From JAFNAG01 sp963824985 (GTDB lineage: Bacteria; Acidobacteriota; UBA6911): a stretch of 64,000 nt of DNA. Positions 9,540 through 18,097 of this stretch are shown piece after piece. Under the pieces are notes generated by a model. That model did not search any database and was not told where the DNA came from. It saw only the letters and a program-made list of their open reading frames with translations. Positions within the stretch are counted from its first letter, which is position 1, and each line of letters begins with the position of its first letter. The translations under genes were made by a program, and so were the position numbers. Location: contig CAWGRQ010000036.1 of NCBI GenBank assembly GCA_963824985.1, positions 62,001 through 126,000 on the forward strand. The letters run 5' to 3'.

Positions 9540-10283
9540 ATGAAGAGCAGAGCGATTGTCATATCTATCGCCACATTGATGGCTGGACTGGTTTTCGGTG
9601 AATTCGGCCGGGCCCAGGATTTCCAGAAATCATACAAGATTTCAGCCGAGGGTCAGGTCCGCATCTGGACCATTTCGGGCGAGATCTCGATCCAGGGCTA
9701 TAATGGGTCGGAAATTGTGGTGGAGGGGACCAAATCCGGCAAGGATCGAGACCGGGTGGAGATTCTCGACAACAGCGGCGAAAACCGGATCGATGTCGGC
9801 GTCCGCTACCCGCAGAATTGTAACTGCGACGCCAGCGTCAGCTTCCGTGTGCGCGTGCCCCGCACCATTCCCTTCAACTATGAAAACATCCGATCGGTTA
9901 GCGGCAGCGTGCGCCTCAGCGATCTCACGGGGCATGTCAGGGCTGAAAGCACCAGCGGCCATGTGACTGTCAATGATGTTTCCGGCATCGTAAGCGCCAC
10001 ATCGATCAGCGGCAACGTGGATGTGACGCTTAAGCAGGTCGAAGGGTCGGGTAACATGCGTTTTTCCTCTGTAAGCGGAAACGTGTCCGTCAGTGCGCCG
10101 GCTAATCTGGATGCACTCGTCGAAATGAGCACTCTGAGCGGATCGCTCACTACCGACTACGCTTTGGAAGTTCAGGAACGACGCTATGGCCCGGGGCGGT
10201 CGGCCCGTGGCCGCCTGGGCGCGGGCACCTCCAACATTCGCATAACCAGCGTCTCCGGACGTGTCAGCCTTACCAAGGGGTAG
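9540..10283 (+). CDS. Exported DUF4097-type beta-helix protein
   Basis: A 247-residue protein with a signal peptide (MKSRAIVISIATLMAGL…GRAQ). It is built from short repeating beta-strand units of the form SVSGSVRLSDLTGHVRAEST / SGNVDVTL / SSVSGNVSVSAP / STLSGSLTTDY / ITSVSGRVSL, which is typical of DUF4097 putative adhesins. I chose ATG 9540 because the in-frame TTG at 9521 overlaps the ribosome binding site AGGAGGG. It heads a cassette with an ECF sigma factor and its anti-sigma factor and is probably sensed or regulated with them; the biochemical role is unknown. Confidence 0.8.
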   Translation: MKSRAIVISIATLMAGLVFGEFGRAQDFQKSYKISAEGQVRIWTISGEISIQGYNGSEIVVEGTKSGKDRDRVEILDNSGENRIDVGVRYPQNCNCDASVSFRVRVPRTIPFNYENIRSVSGSVRLSDLTGHVRAESTSGHVTVNDVSGIVSATSISGNVDVTLKQVEGSGNMRFSSVSGNVSVSAPANLDALVEMSTLSGSLTTDYALEVQERRYGPGRSARGRLGAGTSNIRITSVSGRVSLTKG

Positions 10284-10457
10284 GGATTAGTTGCCATGCG
10301 TCCCCTGGGACCTGGGTTGCGCGTCTGGATGGAACATCTTATGCTGAGGTTTGACGAGACGATTCCGGCTTCCGGACATCCCGGCTTGAGCTATCTGGCG
10401 CCTGCGGGAGTGCTCGAAAAGGTAATGCCCGTGAGTTGTTTTCCGGAGGAACCTAAA

Positions 10458-11081
10458 TTGGCCGAGCCAATAGCTCCCGGAATATCGGGTGGCGGCGATG
10501 GCGAGCCCGATCCGGCTGCCGTCAGACGGGCGCGGGCCGGGGACCCCGTAGCATTTCAGGCGATCTTCCAGCGCTATGCCAGGCCTGTTATGGCCTTTAT
10601 TTACAACCTTGTCGGGGACCGGCCGCGTGCCGAGGAACTGACCCAGGAGACCTTTCTCCGCGCCTATCGTGGACTCGAAAGAATGCAGGAATCAACCAGG
10701 CTTTCGACATGGCTCTTCGGCATCGCGCGTAATGTCGCCCGGGAGGCCATGCGAGACCGGCGCCGCAACCTGCGTCTTGTCGTCCTGGATGAGGGCGCCT
10801 CCAATGCCCTGCACGATGCACGGTCCGGGCCGGATGACCGGTTTCTCGCGGATGAACTCCACCGCGCCATTCGACGTTCCCTGGACGATCTGTCGGAAGA
10901 CCAACGAACAGTTTTTGTGCTGAAGATGCTTCACAACATGCGTTACCACGAGATCTCGGTGATCACCGGTTCCTCTATCGGAAAGCTCAAAACCGATTTG
11001 CATCGGGCACGGCAACAATTGCGGATGACATTGCAGCCTTACATTTCAGGACCGGACCCGGATAGCGGAGGTGGATTATGA
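10458..11081 (+). CDS. ECF-family RNA polymerase sigma factor
   Basis: A group 4 sigma factor. Region 2 includes FQAIFQRYARPVMAFIYNLVGD and RAEELTQETFLRAYRGL, and STWLFGIARNVAREAMRDRRR; region 4 includes LSEDQRTVFVLKMLHNMRYHEISVITG followed by GKLKTDLHRARQQLR. I prefer TTG 10458, which has CGGAGGA ending 7 bases upstream and gives a normal 207 residues. An ATG at 10425 or 10296 would add a non-conserved extension. It overlaps the anti-sigma gene by ATGA. Confidence 0.9.
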   Translation: MAEPIAPGISGGGDGEPDPAAVRRARAGDPVAFQAIFQRYARPVMAFIYNLVGDRPRAEELTQETFLRAYRGLERMQESTRLSTWLFGIARNVAREAMRDRRRNLRLVVLDEGASNALHDARSGPDDRFLADELHRAIRRSLDDLSEDQRTVFVLKMLHNMRYHEISVITGSSIGKLKTDLHRARQQLRMTLQPYISGPDPDSGGGL

Positions 11082-11794
11082 GTTGCAGCCAGATCAGAAA
11101 GATGATCGAGGATTATCACGACGGCGAATTGCCGGAACCTGAGGCATCCGCCGTGGCAGCTCACGTGCGGGACTGCGCCGCTTGCCGACGCGAAAAAAAG
11201 CTGCTGGAAGAGGAATCGGTCCTATATCGGGACTACGAGGCAAGTGTGGAAGATTCCCTGGAAATCCAGGATGGCCTGTGGGAACGTGCGACCGCCAACT
11301 TGCCAGTGAAAAAACGGGAACCTGGAAGCTGGAAGGGCGTTTCGGCAAAGACGGGGCACCGTCTGGATTCGCCGTGGTTAGGGACTCCGTGGATTCGCCA
11401 GGCGCTGGCGGCTGTCGTTCTGGTCGCGGTTTCTGTTGCCGCCACCCTTCTTATAGTTGACTATCGGCGCACTGGGAAACCTGATATCTCCCAAACCATC
11501 ACCGGCAATGCTTCCGAATCTCCAAGCCTCGACGCGGCGCTGAGGTCGATTCAACGTGCCGAGCAGGAATATCTCAATGCGATACAGGTGTTGACTGCCG
11601 TGGTTGAAAAGCAAAAATCAACGCTGGATCCGAGAATCGTCCGTGAGATCCAGGCCAACCTCAACCTGGTGGATCAGCACATCGCCGCAACGCGCCGGGC
11701 ATATTATGCCCACCCGGCTGATGCCGAACTTGCGATCTCCATGCTGACGGCCTACAGCCGTAAGGTGGAACTGCTCCAAGACCTGGCCTCCTGA
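11078..11794 (+). CDS. Membrane anti-sigma factor with zinc-finger (zf-HC2) domain
   Basis: Begins with MSCSQIRKMIEDYHDGELP and HVRDCAACRREKKLL, giving the Cys…His-x3-Cys-x2-Cys zinc motif of ECF anti-sigma factors. One membrane helix follows (about residues 107–126, QALAAVVLVAVSVAATLLIV), then a periplasmic helical region of about 110 residues. It is expected to bind and hold the sigma factor encoded immediately upstream; start and stop overlap as ATGA. The signal that releases the sigma factor is unknown; the exported DUF4097 protein is an obvious candidate partner. Confidence 0.87.
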   Translation: MSCSQIRKMIEDYHDGELPEPEASAVAAHVRDCAACRREKKLLEEESVLYRDYEASVEDSLEIQDGLWERATANLPVKKREPGSWKGVSAKTGHRLDSPWLGTPWIRQALAAVVLVAVSVAATLLIVDYRRTGKPDISQTITGNASESPSLDAALRSIQRAEQEYLNAIQVLTAVVEKQKSTLDPRIVREIQANLNLVDQHIAATRRAYYAHPADAELAISMLTAYSRKVELLQDLAS

Positions 11795-11952
11795 CCCATC
11801 ATCTGCCATTGCCCGTCCCGGACATGAAAAGGGTGCCGGCTGGCGCCGCAGGCAACCTGCATTTCATACCGGTGGGGCAGGGGATGGCATAAAGGAAAAA
11901 CATCCTTTCCAACCGCCTGCCGGCATGCTAATTTATTGTGCAACCATCGGAT

Positions 11953-12028
11953 GGGCCGTTAGCTCAGTCGGCAGAGCATCTGCCTTTTAAGCAGAGGGTC
12001 GCTGGTTCGAGTCCAGCACGGCTCACCA
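11953..12028 (+). tRNA. tRNA-Lys (TTT anticodon)
   Basis: A full cloverleaf of 76 bases. Acceptor GGGCCGT pairs with ACGGCTC, the D-arm is TTAGCTCAGTCGGCAGAGC, the anticodon stem-loop CTGCCTTTTAAGCAG has anticodon TTT, and the T-arm is GCTGGTTCGAGTCCAGC. The CCA end is encoded (12026–12028). Confidence 0.95.
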
Positions 12029-12271
12029 ACAAAAAAGATCCCTGGAAGCCTTCAGCCACAGGGAGTTCGCCGCTGCAGCGCCGGAAAAACCCAATCGGGA
12101 TGTATTTTGTCTCCCCCGGCGATCCCATCTTCGCTCAAAGTTCGGATGAAAAGCTGAGCCGTACGCACTTTTTCCGGATTTTTCCTTGTTGAAACCGGCG
12201 TTGTTGCCCTATCGTATCGCGTGCCATTAGTTTCAAGCCCTGAAGGGCAATGTCTGAACAAGGAGCCTTTT

Positions 12272-13981
12272 ATGATGACCTCTGATGCCGCTCGACGGTG
12301 GAGCAAAATAACCACATTTCTGGGCATGGTATTGGTTCTTGCCGAGCCGCGCGCAGGATTTTCCGGGCCAGCTCCCGTTACATTTCCGCAAGAGCCTGGA
12401 TCCGCCGTGCAGGATGTACCGCCGCTTGTGATTCCACCCCTGCCGATCAGCCCGATCGAACAGGCCGAAAGGGATGGCACGGCGCTACGGATTTCGCTCC
12501 AGGAGCTGACCAAGCTGGCACTCCAAAATAACCTGGACATTGCCATCTCGGACACCAATGAAGCGCTGTATCAGCAGAGGGTGAATCAGACCTTCGGATA
12601 TTATGATCCGACCATCAACCTGAACCTGTCGGCAGGCCGGAGCAAGTCGGCGAATACCAATATCACCAACCAGTCGGCGACGACCTTCAACCAAAGGGAT
12701 AGCGCGAGCTGGAATTTTTCGATGACCAAGAACATCCCTACCGGAGGTGGATTTACGCTGAATTTCAACTCCGGGCGGACCGATACCAATCAGACCGCGT
12801 CCTTGTTCACGCCCCAATACCAATCGAGTCTGCAGCTTCAGGTAACACAACCGCTATGGCGCAATCGGAGCGTCGATCAGACACGCAGCAATATCAAGCT
12901 GTACAATCTCGACGTTAAAAGCAATGACAGCAAGTTCCGGCAAAGCGTCACCGCCACCATTGCCTCCATTCACAGTCTCTACTGGGATCTGGTCGGCGCG
13001 ATCCGCGACTACGAGATCAAACGCAAATCGGTAGAGCTGGCCATGATCACCGTCGAACAGAACAAAATCAAGCTCGGGATTGGTACGGCCGCCCCGATCA
13101 ACGTTACCGAAGCGCAGGCGACCCAGGCCAGCCGCGAAATCGAACTGATCCGCGCCAAGGAAACCATCCAGAGCACGGAAAACAGCCTGCGCAACATGAT
13201 TTCCAGCGATCGGAACGCGGATATCTGGCATCAGACCATTGTGCCGACGGATTCACCCGACTTTCAGGATTACCCGGTAGACCTCAACAATGCCATCGAA
13301 ACCGCGCTGCAGAATCGGCCGGAGCTGGAGCAGTTCGATCTCCAGCTGCAGCAGAATGACATCACGTATCAGATACAAAATAACTCAAAAAAATGGCAAA
13401 TCGACGTGGTCGGCGCATTCGGCTCCAACGGCACGGCGGGGCCCCAATCCTTCGATTCCACCGGCAAGGCGAAGATTCCGCCGCAATTCGTGGGCGGCCT
13501 CCCGAATGCCTATAAGACGATTTTTAGCGAGGGGCTGCTCATATGGAGCGCCGGATTCAGCATCCAGATTCCGGTTAAAAACCGGACCATTGATGCGCAG
13601 CTGGCGCAGACCCGGATTTCAAAACGGCAGCTCCTTATGAACCGGACCAAAACTGAACAGAACATCATCGTTCAGATCCGGAATGCCGTGGAGGCCCTCG
13701 AGACGAATCGCCAGCGGGTCGATACCGCCAAGGTGTCCCGCCAGCTCGCGGAGGAACAGCTCGACGGGGAGACCAAGCGATTTCAGGCCGGCATGAGCCA
13801 GAACTTCTACATCTTGCAGCGGCAGGCCGATCTGGCAGCGGCACAGGGCTCAGAACTCCAGGCCCTGATTGCATTCAAGAAGTCCGTTATCGCCCTGCAG
13901 CAGGCGATGTACAACCTGCTGGAATCCAACGACTATATCATTGCCAAAGGCACCGGAAAGGAATCCCTGGAATTCAAATAG
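12272..13981 (+). CDS. TolC-family outer membrane efflux protein
   Basis: A 569-residue outer-membrane channel of the TolC/OEP type. The start ATG 12272 has AAGGAG 6 bases upstream. A signal-like segment (TTFLGMVLVLAEPRAGF) is followed by two repeats of long amphipathic helices with strand-forming segments between them (NQTFGYYDPTINLNLSAGRS; GGGFTLNFNSGRT). Helix-rich parts include VEQNKIKLGIGTAAPINVTEAQATQASREIELIRAKETIQ and the matching second half near residues 430–540. It stands alone. The HlyD-like adaptors at 35.7–39.8 kb could be partners, but nothing shows this directly. Confidence 0.88.
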   Translation: MMTSDAARRWSKITTFLGMVLVLAEPRAGFSGPAPVTFPQEPGSAVQDVPPLVIPPLPISPIEQAERDGTALRISLQELTKLALQNNLDIAISDTNEALYQQRVNQTFGYYDPTINLNLSAGRSKSANTNITNQSATTFNQRDSASWNFSMTKNIPTGGGFTLNFNSGRTDTNQTASLFTPQYQSSLQLQVTQPLWRNRSVDQTRSNIKLYNLDVKSNDSKFRQSVTATIASIHSLYWDLVGAIRDYEIKRKSVELAMITVEQNKIKLGIGTAAPINVTEAQATQASREIELIRAKETIQSTENSLRNMISSDRNADIWHQTIVPTDSPDFQDYPVDLNNAIETALQNRPELEQFDLQLQQNDITYQIQNNSKKWQIDVVGAFGSNGTAGPQSFDSTGKAKIPPQFVGGLPNAYKTIFSEGLLIWSAGFSIQIPVKNRTIDAQLAQTRISKRQLLMNRTKTEQNIIVQIRNAVEALETNRQRVDTAKVSRQLAEEQLDGETKRFQAGMSQNFYILQRQADLAAAQGSELQALIAFKKSVIALQQAMYNLLESNDYIIAKGTGKESLEFK

Positions 13982-14357
13982 CGGATCCCGCCGTGCCGGC
14001 ATCATGAGCGGCCTTGGCTTCCGGAGCCTTACGATCGGGTTGCCGCGGCTTCGGTTATGATTGCTGGTGGTACTCGAGATTGGCGGTCAGAAACTGACCA
14101 GGAGAGCCACGATCCGAAAAATGCCGGACCTGGAAAAAACTCAGTGATGAGGCGCACCTCACCGCGGGCGGCGCCCGCCGGGTGGCTGGCTGCCCGGCCC
14201 GACTGTACCTGATCCGCGTTTATCCGCGGCCTTCCGCGTCCTGAGATTTTTTTTGATCCTTTAGTCACAAATAAAGGGGCCAGGCGCCTGTCCGTATTGC
14301 CCTGCGCTTTCCGCAACTCCGCGGTAAGCGTGCGGTGCGAAGCGCTTGCCGGGTGCC
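13982..14357 (+). other. Intergenic stretch without a convincing gene
   Basis: No supported open reading frame. Around 14213–14243 lies a GATCCGCGTTTATCCGCGG motif and its partial echo CCGCGTCC, reminiscent of the CCACGGATT-type dispersed repeats elsewhere in the window. A short palindrome GGCGCC sits in a GC-rich patch near 14278–14290. Confidence 0.4.
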
Positions 14358-14837
14358 TCACGTCGGATTTGATTCATAGCCCCGGTCCACGGCGAGGTCC
14401 GGTCCGTTCGCCGCGGCCATGGCCAGTTGATCGCAGCGCTCGTTTTCCGGGTGGCCCGCGTGGCCTCGGATCCAGCGGAAATCAACCTCGCTGGCTTCGA
14501 CGGCCTGCAACAGGCGATCCCAAAGATCGGGATTCAGCGCCATGTCACGCTTGTTCCTCCGCCAGTTGTTTTCCCGCCAGCGCAAGGCCCATCCTTCGCG
14601 CATGGCATTCACCAGGTACTGCGAGTCGCTATAAAGGGTCACACTGCAGCTTTGTTTGAGGGCTTCCAGTGCCGCGATGGCGGCCATGATCTCCATGCGG
14701 TTATTGGTGGTCAGGCGAAACCCACCCGACAGCTCCTTCCGCCGGTCCCCATAAACGAGAATTGCTCCATACCCTCCTGGTCCGGGGTTGCCCAGGCAAG
14801 CACCGTCGGTGTAAATTGTTACTGATCTGAGGGTCAT
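14358..14837 (-). CDS. rnhA: Ribonuclease HI
   Basis: Cleaves RNA in RNA–DNA hybrids using two metal ions. Catalytic residues are visible in YTDGACLGNPGPGGYGA (Asp), TTNNRMEIMAAIAALEAL (Glu), LYSDSQYLVNAM (Asp) and the final Asp region HPENERCDQLAMAAA. The basic protrusion WRENNWRRNKR is also present. At 159 residues it is full length. Single-gene unit. Confidence 0.95.
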   Translation of the reverse strand: MTLRSVTIYTDGACLGNPGPGGYGAILVYGDRRKELSGGFRLTTNNRMEIMAAIAALEALKQSCSVTLYSDSQYLVNAMREGWALRWRENNWRRNKRDMALNPDLWDRLLQAVEASEVDFRWIRGHAGHPENERCDQLAMAAANGPDLAVDRGYESNPT

Positions 14838-14984
14838 TCCGGCATCCTCTGGAGGCCCTCACGATGCATGCGGACCGCCGATTCGAAAGTGGGAAAATGT
14901 ATTTATACTCTAAAACCTTTCCCGAGGGAAATGCCTGCCGCGACCAGGGTGTAAGAAGTGAGGTTCACTCCCGGGGAAATAAAA

Positions 14985-15204
14985 AAAACGCCACGGATTC
15001 CACGGATTTGTTATTGAAGAATGTCGTCGTGCTTGGAAATCAAGGCCACGACCGCCGACATCGCAGAACAACACGTGCCGGTTTTACTTTGCCTGACCGT
15101 CGCGGTGCGCCGGCTGTCGTTGCTTCTCAACTTTGGCGCGGGATCGATCCTGTCCAAACGCATGATTCGCTGAGCTTCCTAAATTCGTGGAATCGTGGCG
15201 TTTT
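14985..15204 (+). repeat. CCACGGATT-family element, non-autonomous copy (about 220 bp)
   Basis: Left end AAAACGCCACGGATTCCACG (from 14985) and an inverted right end (15181–15204) whose reverse complement starts AAAACGCCACGATTCCACGA. These ends are almost the same as those of the 1.8-kb element at 46825–48599. The interior has no gene. It looks like a deletion derivative or MITE of that element. Confidence 0.75.
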
Positions 15205-15415
15205 TGTTTTTGAGCCCAATTCACATTGAAAGCGGCGGCAGGCTGCTGACTTCCACATAGGATTGCATCCCCTTGGCCAACGGTCACGGGGGGGGGTGGA
15301 ATTTTTGGTGCACACGGACATCACTGGAATGCTGAGAGGTGACCTTTTATAATCTCAGGGAGGCGGGGCGACGCCTGCGTTCGTGTGATTCCAAGAGAAC
15401 TCCCAGCCACTGCGG

Positions 15416-16480
15416 GTGACATCATTGAGCCGGCGATACGAAAAAACCAACCTGGCTATCATTATTCTCCTGGTGGCAGGAATCAGTGTCGCGAACTACA
15501 CCCTGAGGCATAATCAGATCGGATTCGCACTTATCTTCCAGCCGCTCTACTTCGTTCCGGTCATTCTGGCTGCATTCTGGTTCGGAATTCGTGGGGCCAT
15601 TTCGACTTCGGCCGCCATCACGATCCTGTACCTGCCTTTTGCCACCAGTTACTTCCGGGCACTGACAGCCTTTGAAATAGAAAGCGTGCTGGAGGTCCTC
15701 ACGCTCAACATCGTGGCTGCCATGATCGGTTGGTTGAGGGACCGGGAAAGGGCGCGACAGCAGCAGTTGGTGGAATCCGAACGACTCGCGGCGATCGGCA
15801 GGGCTGTTTCGAGTGTGGCTCACGACATGAAAACTCCTTTGGTTGCCATCGGTGGTTTCGCGCGCCTGGCCCGGGAGAGGTTTCCCGCCGATGATCCGGA
15901 TCGAGAAAAGCTCGGGATTATAATCCGGGAAACGCAACGTCTGGAGTACCTGGTCTGCGAAATGCTCGACTATTCCGGGAGTCTGCGGCTGTCGCCCGCG
16001 GAGGAAAACCTGGCGCGCATCATCGGCGAAAGCCTGGCGGTCGTCCAAGAAATTGCCGCGGGAAAAGGAGTGCAGATCTGCGGGGACATAGATCACATGC
16101 TTCCGCAGTTGGTTTGTGACGGCATGCGCATTAAGCAGATGCTCATCAATCTATTGACCAATGCCATCGATTCTTCTCCCGAAGGGGGACGGGTGTGCGT
16201 CAAAGCCCGATCTGCGAATTCCGAGATGATACTCGAGGTGGTGGATTCGGGGAGCGGCATTCCGCGCGCACAGCGTCATCTGATCTTCGAACCGTTCTTC
16301 ACCACCAAGTCCAGCGGGACCGGTCTTGGTTTGCCGGTTGTGAAAAAAATCGTTGAAGCTCACCTAGGAGCCCTGCAAATTGTCGAAAACCCCGATCGGG
16401 GATTGACCTTCCGGATCGCTCTGCCAATGATGTCCAAATCGGCCGACGAGGCTTCGCAGAGTGGCATGCAGGCCCGCTGA
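15416..16480 (+). CDS. Membrane sensor histidine kinase
   Basis: A 354-residue orphan kinase. The N-terminal half has about four hydrophobic segments (residues 12–100), the last ending at ALTAFEIESVLEVLTLNIVAAMIGWL. A short coil leads to the H-box SVAHDMKTPLVAIGGF. N-box NLLTNAIDSSPEGG, G1 DSGSGIP, F-box FEPFFTTK and G2 GTGLGLPVV are all present, so the kinase should be active. The start is GTG 15416. No response regulator lies beside it, and the N-terminal domain gives no ligand. A TATAAT box lies at about 15346–15351. Confidence 0.9.
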   Translation: MTSLSRRYEKTNLAIIILLVAGISVANYTLRHNQIGFALIFQPLYFVPVILAAFWFGIRGAISTSAAITILYLPFATSYFRALTAFEIESVLEVLTLNIVAAMIGWLRDRERARQQQLVESERLAAIGRAVSSVAHDMKTPLVAIGGFARLARERFPADDPDREKLGIIIRETQRLEYLVCEMLDYSGSLRLSPAEENLARIIGESLAVVQEIAAGKGVQICGDIDHMLPQLVCDGMRIKQMLINLLTNAIDSSPEGGRVCVKARSANSEMILEVVDSGSGIPRAQRHLIFEPFFTTKSSGTGLGLPVVKKIVEAHLGALQIVENPDRGLTFRIALPMMSKSADEASQSGMQAR

Positions 16481-16694
16481 CGTATGCGCATCCGCGCCGT
16501 TTCTTCGCCGACCTGAATGAACGCGGAATCAGCGGGCGCACCGGCCGATTGGATGGCCAATGGTTAACGATTTACGAGCCTTGAAATCCATGGATAAAAA
16601 TGCCAGAATGTGCCCCGCGTTTCTTTAGCGGCCTGGCTCGGAATGCGTCAGGGAGTGTGAAGAACGAATTCCGGCGTTCCAGGGTTTTGCGTGC

Positions 16695-16771
16695 GTCCCT
16701 ATCGTCTAGTCGGCCTAGGACACCGCGCTTTCAATGCGGCAACACGGGTTCGAATCCCGTTGGGGACGCCA
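16695..16771 (+). tRNA. tRNA-Glu (TTC anticodon)
   Basis: 77 bases with encoded CCA. Acceptor GTCCCTA pairs with TGGGGAC, the anticodon stem-loop CCGCGCTTTCAATGCGG has anticodon TTC, and the T-arm is ACGGGTTCGAATCCCGT. The D-arm is CGTCTAGTCGGCCTAGGACA. Confidence 0.95.
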
Positions 16772-17113
16772 TTTGTTTTAAGGCCTTTCAGCCTCTGCTG
16801 CCCTCAGCTTTCCAATCCCGGTGTTTGCCCGGCTGCCCAGACCGCAAAAATCACCTTGCCGATGACCTGCACTCCTCGGTGGTTCATTCCCGACATCAAA
16901 CGGCCCGGACAACCCAGGCGCTCGTGTCCTCGTGTTTGATTCTCTGCCTCATGAGTTGCCGTCGGCGTCCGGAATTGCCTGAACCGGCAGGCCGACGAGA
17001 GTTGCCCTGCTGAGCTGCAGAAAAAAACCTGCCATCCCGCGAAACTGTCCGCATCCCCCCGGCATCTGGTTAGGACGTGAATAGATCAGATTGCTGATGA
17101 AGGGGGCAGTTCT
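16772..17113 (+). other. Intergenic stretch, nothing recognised
   Basis: About 340 bp between tRNA-Glu and the IPT-domain gene. I see no coding frame with a plausible start, no inverted repeat of note and no clear promoter pair. Confidence 0.4.
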
Positions 17114-17920
17114 ATGATTCACTCGAGCCAACATAATCGGGCTTTGGGCTGGGCGACGCTGTGCGCAGTCTTCGGCTTGCTGTCCATGCAAGGAGCCGCG
17201 CAGGCGCAGGTTACCACGCCTGTCATTAATCAGATTCTCCCGGATTCGTTACCGCAGGGCCCGGAATTTACATTGACCATCCTGGGCGACCAGTTCGACC
17301 CTAATGCGATCGTGCAGTGGAACGGGTCGAACCTGGACACATCCTGCTTGAGCCCCGGGGTTTTGCAGGCGACGGTTCCGGCGTCGTACATTGTGTCCCC
17401 CGACTATGTCACGATCTCCGTGATCAATTCGGACGGCGGCATGTCCAATGCGACTGATCCCGGTGCTCCCGTTACCAGCGGCTGGGCGCGCGTCGACAGC
17501 AACAGCAACATGCTGACGGGTGTGGCGACATTCCAGACCACGGAGCATGACGTGTTGACTTCAATGGCCGGGGTGCTGGCCGCGGAACCGGCTCATCAGG
17601 TCACGATCCCGATTGACAATGATGCGGGCTCAGGGCGCAGAACGGGATTTGCCATCGCCAACAGCAGTTCGGATTCCATGAATGTTCAGATTGTGGTCCT
17701 GGACGAGAACGGTTATGTGATCAATGCAGTCAATCCACCGCAGCTCAACTCTCTCGGGCCGGGCCGGCAAGTTGCGAAATTCCTCGACGAATACCTGCCA
17801 GGACTTGCGACCTTCAAGGGATCCGTGGAGCTTATCAGCCTGGGCGCAGACCAATTCGTATCAACAGCACTGCAACTCACCCCAGGATTGACCGGTCTGG
17901 GATTGATGACCGTTATGTAG
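17114..17920 (+). CDS. Secreted IPT/TIG-domain protein
   Basis: A 268-residue exported protein. The signal peptide (ALGWATLCAVFGLLSMQGAAQAQ) is followed by an IPT/TIG Ig-like domain (PVINQILPDSLPQGPEFTLT, ILGDQFDPNAIVQWNG, AQ-to-VPASYIVSPDYVTISVIN). The second half (about 145–268) is a separate beta-rich domain with RRTGFAIANSSSDSMNVQIV and LDENGYVI, a style common in secreted proteins of soil bacteria. The ribosome binding site GAAGGGGG precedes ATG 17114. Function is unknown; surface location is likely. Confidence 0.75.
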   Translation: MIHSSQHNRALGWATLCAVFGLLSMQGAAQAQVTTPVINQILPDSLPQGPEFTLTILGDQFDPNAIVQWNGSNLDTSCLSPGVLQATVPASYIVSPDYVTISVINSDGGMSNATDPGAPVTSGWARVDSNSNMLTGVATFQTTEHDVLTSMAGVLAAEPAHQVTIPIDNDAGSGRRTGFAIANSSSDSMNVQIVVLDENGYVINAVNPPQLNSLGPGRQVAKFLDEYLPGLATFKGSVELISLGADQFVSTALQLTPGLTGLGLMTVM

Positions 17921-18097
17921 CGGCGGGACAAAAAATCAAGATTGAAGACAAGCTCTAGCAAGAGCGCCGGGTCTGATGGCATGCCCGTGAAATGAGAAAT
18001 TATCCGAGGGTGTATCGGACAACTTCACGGGATTGCCGCAGATACCGGCTGCTCTTCAGGAGCGCGCCTCTGGATTTCATTCTTCCGGGATCCGAGG

